In this document: piece by piece, positions 47,652-59,323 of the stretch
How positions within the stretch are numbered: the stretch's first letter is position 1
How the letters are laid out: every line of letters starts with the position of its first letter
From: Cycas panzhihuaensis
Lineage: Eukaryota; Cycadophyta
DNA length: 64,000 bases
Assembly (NCBI GenBank): GCA_023213395.1
Contig: CM041465.1
Location: 114,521,741 to 114,585,740 of the forward strand
Direction of reading: 5' to 3'
Notes under the pieces: generated by a model
Told to the model about the DNA's origin: nothing
Database searches by the model: none
What the model saw: only the letters and a program-made list of their open reading frames with translations
Program-made: the position numbers and the translations under genes

Positions 47652-48973
47652 CAGAGAGCTCTAGAAATAAGTAGCTAACTTGGATAGGCTAATTGTCATT
47701 TTGGAGGAGGATCATATAGTCATGAAGGTTATACTATAATGATCAGGGGGACAACCAGTACTACCATCAAGATGCATTAGAGTTGGAGAATCTTATAGTG
47801 TGAATAATAGAGGAGGATATGGGGTTAGGCCATCCTACAATACACATGAGATACCACCTTAAGTTGTTGTGAGAGGGAACATTAGTAGGAAGTGTAAATC
47901 CACCCATGAGTATGGTGAGTGATTTTGTAACTCTTGGATCCTTGTGAGTACTTATGGAGACTAAGACAATACAATATTTTTGTATATAAAGACATTGATA
48001 TATGTATATACATATCTATTTTGATACTTATTATCCATTGCATGGATGCTTGACTCTTATCCTTCTCCCCTAGTTTTCTCCTCTATATGATATAATGTAG
48101 ATTAACCATTTTAATCATAGGGATTAAAGATAGCATGCTCTAATAAAAAACCAAAATAAAAGTGAAAATACCAATAAGTGAAGAGTGTGAGAGAAGGTTT
48201 GATAGATTATACTCATGTCAAAGTGTGTCATAGTTTTAGGCTTATTATGAAGTATGGAAACTATAATATGGGGAATTAGAATAAATAGGGAATATGGGGA
48301 TGAAATCTCTTAGAATGGGACATAATAACTAGGAAAGATTAACCATAGCATCCTCAAAAGTTCAAAGTCTACCATTTTACCTAGTAATTAAATTCAATGG
48401 GTTAAATAATTAATGTTAAACTTATAAGGATGAAAGAATTGAATTATGTCAACTACCCTAATAAGGAATCAAGTATAACTCAAGAAAAACATATCCAAGA
48501 AGAGTCATAAGAACACTCATCATTGGGTCACCCCAACTAGCTAATTCTCATATGGTAGTTCTTCAAAGGCAACTTGTTATTTAATAAATAGATCTTATGA
48601 ACCCATTTAAAAAGCAATAAAGTTGAAGGATATGTTGGATTCTCCATTAGTTGTTTCTAGTTGTGAGAAGTTTTTAGTATCCTAAACCTTGCCAAGACCC
48701 TACTTCACCCTTGATTCTCATGAGGGACTATCTAGTTAAGAACTTTCTTTCATTCTAAGGTTTATTACCTCTAAAGTCTCTATTACTCCAAGACTACTTT
48801 TCAAAATTAAAATAGGCTTATACTCATACAAGTCCATGAGGATGATGCACCTCTAAGAACTAATCTTAGAGGGAAAGGCCATAGTTTAATCTCATTATGG
48901 AGCATAAGTGCTTTATCCCCATTTTAGATTGCACCATAGTTTAATCTCATTATGAAGAATAAGAAGGAATGAG
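47652..48973. other. Unassigned interval between G4 and G5 integrase
   Basis: The first part is the other half of the DNA hit by G4. The part nearest 48.97 kb is probably the 3' untranslated end of G5. No LTR of G5 and no gene could be recognised, and all frames are broken. Confidence 0.45.
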
Positions 48974-50260
48974 TTAAGCATAATATAGATAAAGGAATTT
49001 AGAGTTAACTAGGCTCTCAAGTTTACTTTCATCTATTATTAAAATGTGGTAAGCTCTATTTCCTAAATCCTTGATTACTAAATAAGGACCAACCCACTTA
49101 AGTATGAATTTATATTATCTCATGTAAAGGTATTCAATCTTTAAGGCCTTGTTGCTAACCTTAAACTTATGGGACCGAAGATTTCTATCATAAGCAACAT
49201 GGACCTTTTACTTTGAAGAAATTATATTTTGATAAACATAAAGGTGCATCTCATCAAGTTGCTTAAAATCAAGTAGCTAGGTTTGGTGCAATCATTCTTC
49301 ATTAATAAACTCTTTAAGAGAAACCCTAAAAGATGGAAGTTTAACTTCCAATGGTAGGATGGCCTCTATGTTATATATAAGTGAGAAGGGCATCATCTCT
49401 ATAGCATTACAAATATATATGTGATATACCCAAAGATCTAGAAAGAGCTGAATATGTTAATATTTTTGGAAAGTAAAAACTATTTTGGCTAAAATCTTGG
49501 CCATTACCTTATTGAATATATTGACTTAACTATTAGCTTGAGGATAGAAAGGGGATGATATATAGTGAGTTATAAAAAATTCACAACATAACTTATTAAT
49601 GTCCTTGTTTAAAAATAGGTTCTATTATTGGTAATGATGATATCAAAAACCCTAAGCAATAAATAATATGATAAAAGATAAAGGTAATAATGACATTTCT
49701 AATGTTAGTGGTTATGGGGCCACTTCAGTCTATTTTATGGAGTATTCCATGGACATAGTGATGAATTTATGGCTAACAAAAGAGGTAGGGTAGATTTAAC
49801 TGATCAGACCTAAACCTCACTATGAAAAAAGCTAAGGTGAAACAATACCTCTCATAGATATGGAGGTTCAGTATATGAGGTTAACATGAGCCTGACACTT
49901 TTCATATGTATAAATAGAGGCATGGGCATCAACATAAAAAGTAGGTCAATAGTAGCCCATATACAAATATGTTAGATAATGGCTTGACATCTAAAGTACC
50001 CATAAATAATACTTTTATAGAATTTACTTAAGATAGAAGAGGTATAAGAAGGGTTAAAGAACCTAAGGAGGATGCCATCAAATAAATGTTCATAGAGTGT
50101 CTCATCCAAAAGAGTTTATTTATAATTATGGATCTAATCATTCTTTTTCTTTTATAATTCATATTTATGGGATAATATTGATCTTGTAAGAAATAGACGA
50201 TATTATCTTACCATCTAGGGTTAAATTTAATAATATCAATATCGAGGATATGATTGTTAG
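48974..50260 (-). pseudogene. G5 integrase
   Basis: Read leftward: L-D-E-T-L-Y-E-H-L-F-D-G-I-L-L-R (about 50090-50040), a decayed catalytic core, S-L-I-Y-N-I-E-A-I-L-P-L-E near 49370, and the C-terminal module K-W-V-G-P-Y-L-V-I-K-D near 49090. It ends Y-L-Y-Y-A-stop with the stop codon at 48976-48974. This order is that of Tat-lineage integrase. Numerous stops; inactive. Confidence 0.78.
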
Positions 50261-50279
50261 GAAGAAAGCCATCTAATTC

Positions 50280-50807
50280 TTAAGTTGATTGAGTGAGTAA
50301 AGGGGAGGCTACTAGTTTTTTGGTAATGAACATATACTTTTTGAAATTATGATTTACTATTTCAAATCCAAACTCTTGTAATAAAAGGGCCCACTTTCTT
50401 GCACATTTGATAAGATCAAACTTAGTGAGAAATAGGTTGATAAGATTAAACCAAGCGATGACCTTAATGGTATTACCCAAGAGATAGTGGTAAAGTTTCT
50501 TAGTGCTAAATACTAAGTTAAAGCACTCCTTCTTAGTAAAAGAATAATTTAATTCAATACCAATGAGTGTTTGAATAATAAAGTAAATGATGTGCTTATG
50601 GCCAAGGCTATCCTCTTAGACTAGTATGTCCCAAAAGGATTCTTCAATAGATGAAGAATAAATAATAAAAGGCTTATCAAAATGAGGAGGAGCCAATATA
50701 GGAGCTAAGAGAAGGCCTTGTATAAATAAATCAAAATATTTTTAGACTTTAGGAATCTAATGAAGGGGAACACTATCCTTCAAAATATTTATAAGGGGAT
50801 TAGTATT
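50280..50807 (-). pseudogene. G5 RT connection and RNase H
   Basis: Starts at the C4 insertion with L-I-N-I-L-K-D-S, then P-P-H-F-D-K-P-F-I-I-Y, I-E-L-N-Y-S-F-T-K-K-E-C and A-R-K-W-A-L-L-L-Q-E-F-G-F-E-I (about 50390-50340). The arrangement matches RNase H of Tat-like elements. The frame continues the RT at 57555. Confidence 0.82.
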
Positions 50808-51168
50808 TATTAGAAATAATGTTAATATTTTATAATATTATCTTTGTAAATATTTATGTATTTAATTAATATTATATTAAAAGTTTAGTGAATGGACCAT
50901 TGTCTATTTCAAAAAACTTCATATTATCATCCTCGTTAAAATTATACAAGGGACTCCATGTATCTACTTAGATGATTCAGATAAGCTAACTAAACATAGA
51001 GAGAGGAATGAGATCATGATTCCATATAATATGCATTTTGATATATATAAAATACTTATATTTTGAGGTGGTTTTTCTTACCCTATAGGGGTTTTCTGCC
51101 TATCTAATCTGTGTATTATTTCTAATTAATTTTTATATATTTTCTCTTATATACTCCTCTCTCCAACA
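50808..51168 (+). repeat. C4 5' LTR
   Basis: 361 bp. Starts TATTAGAAATAATG (TG decayed to TA) and ends CTCCAACA. Confidence 0.9.
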
Positions 51169-51180
51169 TGGTATTAGAGC
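51169..51180 (+). promoter_or_regulatory. C4 primer-binding site
   Basis: TGGTATTAGAGC directly after the LTR, the Met-tRNA site with one C-to-T change. Confidence 0.88.
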
Positions 51181-52960
51181 AGGTTCAAAATTTCTAAATT
51201 ATGTTTATTAAAGAACTCTTATCATTTGTAGTAGATTAAAGTAGTATGAAAAGAAAATAATCAGTTGGCTATAAATTCTTTATAGATAAAAGAAGCAATA
51301 CAATAGAAGCTAACTTAGAAGAAAAGGGCTATCTAATAAATGGGTATGTAGTTGCTTAAATTATAGTTAACCACCCATTAAAGAAGAAAACCTTGTTATT
51401 ATCACAAACCTAAGATGCAACCATCAAATCATGTAGATAGTGACATTCAATCTTTGAAGGAAGTAGTTCTATGTACTATACACTGCGAAACAATATTTGA
51501 GCTTTACTTCGAGAATAAACCCTTTGCATGTAATGATTACTACTTGTAATAAAGACCATTAAATCAATATATAAGCTCACATGATCAAAGATGTAGAAGG
51601 CCATATAGGTCAAAGCATTTTAATATGGATGCCATTATAATTCCCATCATAGCCCTCAATCTTAAAGTTGATAGAGGTCAAAATACCATGTGTGCATCTA
51701 TAAATACACAAAAAAAAAAAAAATGAAACTCAAAGAAATCCAAAGAGAATCATGCAACTAAATTAAAGAAATAAATGCAACCCTCATAGAGACAAAATAG
51801 ATTTCTCAATGTATGAAGATCACCATAACAAAGATGTTGATAGAAGGTTTGAGCCACAATCGAAGATAATTCTATGTAGATGAAGATGTCAATGAATTTG
51901 TAACATAAAAATCCAAATGATTCACCATCATAGCTGTGTAAAAATACAAACCTATAAATTTTAATATCTAGTAAAAATTATTTAATCGAAGCCCTAAGTC
52001 CACTTAGAGAAAAATCTTTTTTTTTTTTTCATTTATGTGGATGTGAAATAATTATTAAATCTCGTTTATTCTTTCTATAATTATAAAAAATATTCAATTT
52101 CATTAAATTTATTTTTGGGACTTTAGCCCCCCTTACACTTAACTCTCAGTCATATTACCTCCCTATATGACCCTACATTTTGGTGTAAAGGGGGCTTAAC
52201 CCCTTGATTTTCAACCCCCCTCATCATATTAAAGATTTACTTGAACATTTTTTGCTATAACTTCATCATTTAGAGTCCAAATCTAGAATTGAAAGTTGCA
52301 TTGATTCCCGACTTAGACACCTTTTATTTACTTACCATTTAAGAATTTTTGAAGTCATTTTGAGGGTAAAGCTATGACCAAAGTTAATAAAGTGGACTAC
52401 CACCAAGGTAAGTGTAGTTACATAATTTAATTTATCAAATTTCTTTATATTTTCTTAATATTTTGAATTCATTTTAATACTTTATTAATTATTTTTTAAA
52501 TTTATAAATTAATAACATCATTTTATCTCTCCCTTTTAATAAATTTATTTAATTTATTAGTATTTAATGTAATCATTATTTTAATATTATTTATTTGTAA
52601 ATAACTTTATAAATAATGTAATTTTACTATAAATTTGATTTAATCTTTAATAATTTTATTTACAAATATATTTTTTATATAATACTATCAATTAAAGTGT
52701 TTAAAACAAATACCCTCCCCCTATTTCTTTTAGAATTTACATAATTTATTTGTAAAAATATTAATGTATCTTTATTTTCATTAAATTAATATTATTATAC
52801 TTTAATTTAAAAATGAAATTATTATGATTACATTCATATTTCATGTTATGTGGCTTAATATAATAATTTTTTTAATTTCAAAGCTTATTTTTTATTACAC
52901 GCCTTATCTTTTCTTTTCATTTTTTTCACTAAAGAGGATCTTTATTTATCTTAGATATCT
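51181..52960 (+). other. C4 leader with conserved hairpin
   Basis: 1.8 kb without coding signal. A GC-rich island at 52110-52250 stands out in AT-rich DNA. It holds the inverted repeat AAGGGG-GCTTAA-CCCCTT at 52188-52205 and resembles 60260-60500 in the C5 leader. Confidence 0.65.
52188..52205 (+). promoter_or_regulatory. Leader hairpin of C4
   Basis: Six-base stem AAGGGG/CCCCTT with a six-base loop. The same position class and sequence context occur in C5. Could serve RNA packaging or dimerisation; not demonstrated. Confidence 0.45.
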
Positions 52961-52968
52961 TTCCCAAA

Positions 52969-53900
52969 ATGGTTATCATACCTGAGACAACCTCTTCTAA
53001 ATAGTACAAATTATGCTGACTAAAAAGTTAAGGTATCTAACTAGCTTAAACAATAAAAGCTTTGACAGTATGTGATTGGGGAGTTTACAAAACTTACAGA
53101 TAAAATATCAAATGCCTATATGGTCTATCTAATAAATTGTGATAGAACCCTAAGCACCATCTTAACCTCTCTCTCTACTTAGACATACGTAGGCAATTCA
53201 ATGAATCAGATGAACTTGCCATTGTTTAGGCCGAGTTAAAGAAAAAATATCATAAGCTAAATATGACTTAAGTTTCCATGCTTGAATTAAAAATGTATAA
53301 CTTAAAATATAAGGATTTTTCTATAGGTGAAGTGTTTTTATCTAACTTTCAACTTATAAATATAGATCTAGGAAATTGCATTAAATCAACAACTAAGGAA
53401 GGTGATAAAATTATAACCATAACCCATGCAAAATATGACAATACATGCATTCATCTTGCTAACAATAAACTTCTAAAATTTTTCAATCAATGTAAAACTA
53501 CTAGATAGTAGTGTGGGCATCCCTACATTTTATTTAATTAACTTACAAACTAATCAAGTTAAATAGTAGTCTATACTAATTTAAATAGAAAAATTCAAGA
53601 TCCTTCTCAAGATCTTTCTTTAAACTAAGACATAAAATAAATCTAAAAATTAAAATAATTAACAAAACAATCATAATAATTATCTTAAACCTCAAAACTT
53701 TCATATAGGTTCTACTTCAAATAATAATTATAATTAAAATTCTAAATATCCAGGATCATCTAAAAATTAAAACTCACCTAAGTAGTCATTTCAAATAAAG
53801 AATACTTCTCAACCTAATTATAGTCAAAATATCAATTACACATATTACCACAAAAAAGGACACATAATAGATGTTTATAGAAATATGATAGCATCTGAAT
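52969..53900 (+). pseudogene. C4 gag
   Basis: M-V-I-I-P-E-T-T near 52970, then N-Y-A-D-stop-K-V-K-V, where Trp is expected. The best open part is 53278-53508. The knuckle at 53837-53878 has all three Cys replaced by Tyr (Y-T-Y-Y-H-K-K-G-H-I-I-D-V-Y), His kept. RNA binding by this knuckle would be lost. Confidence 0.72.
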
Positions 53901-53979
53901 CTTGGAAAGCTTTAAAAGGGGTTTAATCATGATCCTATAATTCCTTAACTACTTCTACTCCTACCTTTTCTGTACCTAC

Positions 53980-56900
53980 TAGCTAACCACCTTCTTGGAT
54001 TCTAGATTCTAGTGATTCTCATTATATGATAAGACATCAAGAATATTTATCTACTTATTAACCTAATTCTAATTTCAAAGAGGAAATCTCTTTTGGTAGT
54101 GGTTTCCAACTTAAAATTATAGGAACAAGTGATGTAACCCTAAAAAATACTTCTATTAATGATATTTTTTTTATTCTTAAATTACTTACCAACCTATTAT
54201 TTGTATATTAAATTTGCCAAAAGGACCTTGTAGTTAAATTCTAGAAAATGAGTTTGTCATTAAACAGCATTTCAATAGATTTAAACCCATTGCCTTTGGA
54301 CCTGCTAATCACAAAATATGTCTCTATAGTTTGACAAACATAAATTATTCAAAGTCTAAACCATTCACTACATTTATAACTAAGTCTGACCTTACTAGTA
54401 AGTTATGGTATTTATGTTTTGGCCATACAAGTTATGGCAAATTATATTTCTTAAACTAACATGACATGGTTTGTGGTCTCCCTCTTTTATCCATAGTCTA
54501 TGATGTTTGTAAGTCCCATGTATCAAGAAAATAATACATAGATCCATTCCCTTATTAAACCAAATTTTAAGCAAAATCACTGCTTGCACTTATTCATTCA
54601 GATATTTATGGTCCTTTCTAAGTACCTATATATTCTAGAAGTAGATACTTTATAAATTTTATTGATGTTTTCTCCAAAAAGCATTAGGTTTATATGATAA
54701 AGAGTCAAAGTTAAGTTTTTAGTATTTTTATTAAATTTAAAACTTTGGTTGAAAATTAGTCTAACTTTGAAATTAAAATCTTTAGATCAGATAATACAAA
54801 AGAGTATCTAAGTAATAAATTTATTTTTTTTATAAAAAGAATATAATTAGATTTCAACATTTTATTTCTTACTCTCTCCAATAAAATAGTATCACTAAAT
54901 GTAAAAGTCATATGTTGGTAGAAATAACTAGATGTATGTTACATACAAAAGGTATTAATTTAAAATTGTGGGTTGAAATAATAGCTTACTCTAATTATCT
55001 ATTAAATAGATTACCAAGCAAAGATTTAATCAGTGTTATTCCAAAATAAAAGTAGTCTAGTTATAAACCATCTATAAAACACCTGAGACTCTTTAAAAGC
55101 ATTGCTTGGGTATATATTTTCAAAGAGAAATATAAAAAACTTGATTTGAAAAGCTCTAGATTTATTTTTGTTGTCAATGGTAAAGAAAGTAAAGTTTATT
55201 GACTATTAGATCCTATCATGTATACTATTTTAGTTATGCATGATGTTATTTTTAATGAAGATGGATCTTCATCAAACTCTTATTATAATCAAATTGATCT
55301 TCTTATTGAAAATATTTTAACTAATATTATTCTAACTTATTCTTCAAAAAAATAAGTAGAAAATGAAATCATCAAGGCTTATGAACACAAGTCTAAAATT
55401 GACTCTAACCAAAATTGATGAATCTACTCTTCTATCTACTTCAAATCATACTTTTGGAAATAAACAACCAAAGTGAATTCAAAAAACCCTTTCAGATGTT
55501 AGTGCTAATACTGGTAATCCTTTGGATAGTAAAAAAACTAGATCACAAAAATTACAAGCTAACTTTGCCATGATGGCTAAAGTAATAGCTAGTAATAAAC
55601 TTAAAATATTTTAAAAAGCATATAATAATCTAGTATGGCAATAAGCCATGAAAATTAAGTACAAGGTTCTTCTAAAAATTTTTATTTGGGACTTAGTACT
55701 ATTACCTTCAAGTAAAAATTTAGTAGATTGTAAATAGGTCTATCATGCCAAATACAATTCTAAAGGAGTTGTTCAAAAGCATAAAGTATGATTTGTAGCA
55801 AAAGGTTTGTCGTAAACAAATGGTATTGGCTATATTGAAACCTTTTCCCTAGTTGCTAAAATAAATATTATTAAGATTGTTAATGCTCTTATAACTAAAT
55901 TACGCTGATAGATATATTAAATAGTATAAAAAGTGTTTTTCTTAATAGAGATCTTAATGAAGAAATTTACATATCTCAATCCTCCAATTTCATACATAAT
56001 TCTAATCTTATTTGTAAATTAAAAAAATCTTTATATGGCCTTAAACAAGCCCCTTAAACTTGGTATATTAAGGTTGATAATTATCTTCTTTAAATGGTTA
56101 TACTAGATATATAAGTGATCTTAATATGTATTCTAAATAATAAAATAATAATATTACTATTCTAATTTTATACGTTGATGATATTATTATAACTAGATCC
56201 TTACTCTTTGATATTATTCAATTAAATTCTATCCTTATGAAAAAATTTAAAATGATAGATTTATGTCTTCTTCATTATTGTTTTTATTTACAAATCTATT
56301 AAACTAAATCTTCAATTTTCATTTCTTAATCTAAATATATATTTGACTTAATTAAAAGATTTAATATAAAGAATTTAAAACTAACTCTAACACCTTTACA
56401 ATTAGGTGTCAAATTATCAATTGATTGTTAAACACCTCCATGCGATCCTACTTTATATCATCAATTAATTAGAAGTCTTATATATTTAACCCATACTCAT
56501 CTAGATATTTCTTATCCTATTACTTTATGTTTTAAATACATGCAAAAATCCCACTTAACTATACTAGAAAGTCAGAAACACATCCTACAATATCTTCAAG
56601 GTATGATTCATTATCATTTAACCTATAATTTTTATAATTCTAATCTTAAGTTGATAGGTCATATAGATTCATATTAGGTATGTGATTCTTATGATAGTAA
56701 ATCTATAACTAGATATATTTTCTTTTTTGATTCTTCTCCTATTATATGATCAAGTAAAAGGATATAATCTCTTATATTATCTATAATAGAAGTTGAGTAT
56801 CATGCATTAATAGAGGCTAGTAAAGAATGTTTCAAGATTAAATCTCTATTAAATAAACTTGGTTTATTTCCTACTTCTTCCATTTAAATTAAAGTAGGTA

Positions 56901-57110
56901 ATCAAGGTACTATTTCTATTGAAACTAATCTTGTAGAACAATTTAGAACTAAATATATAAAATTGCATCAATATTTTATTTGTAATCTTGTCAATGATAA
57001 TACTATTAATCTCTCTTACTGCCTTAGAAATTTGCAGATTATAGATATATTAACAAAGCCTTTGACTAAAGCAAAATTTGTCAAGTTATGAGAGTTATTA
57101 AACGTTGATG
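53980..57110 (+). pseudogene. C4 pol: protease, integrase, RT, RNase H
   Basis: Protease W-I-L-D-S-S-D-S-H-Y-M near 53994-54026 has D-S-S instead of D-S-G. Integrase keeps H-S-D-I-Y-G-P (Asp 54601-54603) and R-S-D-N (Asp 54790-54792), but the catalytic Glu is AAA (Lys) at 54897-54899. RT has S-L-Y-G-L-K-Q-A-P near 56030 and an intact Y-V-D-D at 56171-56182. RNase H includes E-V-E-Y-H-A-L-I-E-A-S-K-E (about 56800) and a C-terminal D-I-L-T-K-P-L. Very many stops and frameshifts. Confidence 0.82.
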
Positions 57111-57198
57111 ATGTCTTCATCAAAAAGGGATCGACATGTTAAACTCTTTATCATTCTTATCCTTCTTCTTTTATATTGAAGACAACATTAAAAGTGGA

Positions 57199-57549
57199 TG
57201 TTAAAAATAATATTAATGTTTTATAATATTATATTTGTAAATATTTATGTATTTCATTAATATTATATTAAAAGTTTTGTAAATGGACCATTGTCCATTT
57301 CAATAAATTTTGTATTATCATCCTTATTAAAATTATACAAGGGATAGTCATTTATCTATTTGGATAAGTCAAATAGACTGACTAAATAGAGAGAGAGAAA
57401 TGAGATCCTAATTCCATGTAATATGCATTTTAATATATATGTATATAATACTTATATTTTTCCCCTGTAGGAGTTTTTCATCTGTCTAAATCTATGTATT
57501 ATTTTTTATTGATTTACGTATATTTTCTCATATATACTCCTCTCTGATA
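57199..57549 (+). repeat. C4 3' LTR
   Basis: 351 bp. Starts TGTTAAAAATAATATT after purine tract AAAAGTGGA and ends CTCTGATA, the terminal CA decayed to TA. Confidence 0.9.
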
Positions 57550-57554
57550 GTATT

Positions 57555-58943
57555 CATGTTAAAATTAACCAAAAATTATTGTAAGAAATCTAAGCACCCA
57601 AGAAATAACTTAACCTACCTTTAAGTGTCAAGTGGCAACATCTTAACCATTACTTTGATCTTGTTTGGGTCTATTTGGATGTGTTCCTTTGAGATAATAT
57701 TTCCAAGAATTCATCCTAAAGTAATAGTAAAGATGCATTTATAGAGATTAAGATAAAAGTTATATGTCTTACATTATTTAAAGATGACTCTAAGATTTTT
57801 TATCTGGTCTTTATGACTTTAAAAAGGATGATCATGTAATCAAGGTAAATACCAACTTTATGACCTATGGAATTATGAAAAATATAACGTATAACACTTA
57901 GATATATAGCACCATCATTTTTTAGGCTAAGGGGCATCACTTTATAAGTAAAAGTCCCCTATATAGTAATGAAAGTAGTTTTATAATGATTTTTAAGTAT
58001 AATAAAAATATGATTATATCTTGAAATGTTGTCCATGATTAGCATGACCTCAAATTTGGTGGAATCATTAAGAATTTACTCAATGAAAGGTAGAGAGAAG
58101 TTACCCTTAGGGCATGCATCATCAATGCCCTTGAATTCAAGACATATCCTAATAAACCTACTTTTTTTGGTAACTAGGATGATGTTAGAGACACATTGAG
58201 GATAGTTAATTGACTCAATGAATTTATTTTTCAAGAGTTTTTAAACTTTAGTTTGGTTATATTTAAAATCTAGGAGTAGATAGGTCATTGTGAATGGCAC
58301 TTAGGTTGAGCCCCTAGAAGAGTGATGATATAGGGGACTATGATATCAAGATGGATTCTTTTTATGTTTGAGTAGTCTGAACTAAAAACAGAGGAAAACT
58401 CAATGCATATATCCTTAATCTATTAAATCCCTTCTAAAGATCAATCAACTCTCACTTTAATTATGTGGGGCTATTTGGGGATACTAAGATCAATACCAAT
58501 GGTTTTACTAAGTAATAAAGTATAATACTCCTTAAAATAAAGAGTGATAGGGTCAACGAGAGTTGTAGACATAGGGTCATCTTGAACTTGAGAGGCTAAT
58601 GAGAAAGTAAGGTAAATATATTTGGTAAAATTCAACTTATGATAGTTGGTCAATAAGATAAAAGATGAACTAGTAAGGTATTCTAAGATGGATTTATCAT
58701 TCTTATAATGGTTAAGAATATAAATGACTTAGCTAATTATTTATACATCTTTGATTTCAATGCATTTACTAGTCAAAGGCCCTTCATCTTCAAAATATTA
58801 GAAAAATTTAATTAAAATGAATGGTTATTCAATTTTACCATCCTTAGGGATAACACTGACTATAGAGATTTATTATTATTAGGGATTATGGTGATAATAA
58901 ACCACTTAAAAGTATCCTTCATGAATAAAATGGAGTTCACTAA
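57555..58943 (-). pseudogene. G5 protease tail, linker and reverse transcriptase
   Basis: From C5 at 58943 leftward: the last protease strand, a poorly conserved linker, then RT with Y-P-Q-C-V-S-N-I-I-L-V (about 58200), I-R-I-C-L-E-F-K, D-A-C-P-K-G-N-F-S-L-P and T-F-T-Y-K-V-M-P. The catalytic box reads Y-L-D-Y at 57847-57836, the second Asp replaced by Tyr. It ends at Y-F-L-G-A-x-I-S-Y near the C4 site. Confidence 0.8.
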
Positions 58944-59308
58944 TGTTGGGGTTAATGTTTTCCACCTAACTCCTAACATTAGGAACATGTGAAGTACACA
59001 TATCTTCATGGTAAGTTAAGGTAATGTTATTTTATTATGCATTATTATTATTATAATGCTTTGTCATTATTTTATATTATTTTAAATTTGGAGGTTGAAG
59101 GGGATTCTCTCCTTCCTTCCAAGTATATATTTTTATGGGGTTCAAAACCCTAGTGTTTGTAAACACCACCCTCATCAAAGGATTTTTGGATGTACTATTC
59201 AAAGATGGCTTAATACAATGATCTTTTGAATGTGCACTCTCAATATGGCTTGAATATTAGTTTGATTTGTATGTTCACCTACTCTGATCTATTCTCCATA
59301 CTCTAATA
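58944..59308 (+). repeat. C5 5' LTR
   Basis: 365 bp. Starts TGTTGGGGTTAATG and ends CTCTAATA, where the partner has CTCTAGCA. Confidence 0.9.
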
Positions 59309-59310
59309 TT

Positions 59311-59323
59311 TAGTATTAGAGCC
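59311..59323 (+). promoter_or_regulatory. C5 primer-binding site
   Basis: TAGTATTAGAGCC two bases after the LTR; TGG has become TAG. Confidence 0.8.

Larger units (their letters stand above)
50808..57549 (+). mobile_element. C4: Ty1/copia inside G5 RT
   Basis: 6.7 kb with LTRs of 361 and 351 bp, Met-tRNA-type primer site, a long leader, gag and full pol, very AT-rich. Target duplication GTATT at 50803-50807 and 57550-57554 is perfect, and removal rejoins the G5 RT frame. Confidence 0.92.
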
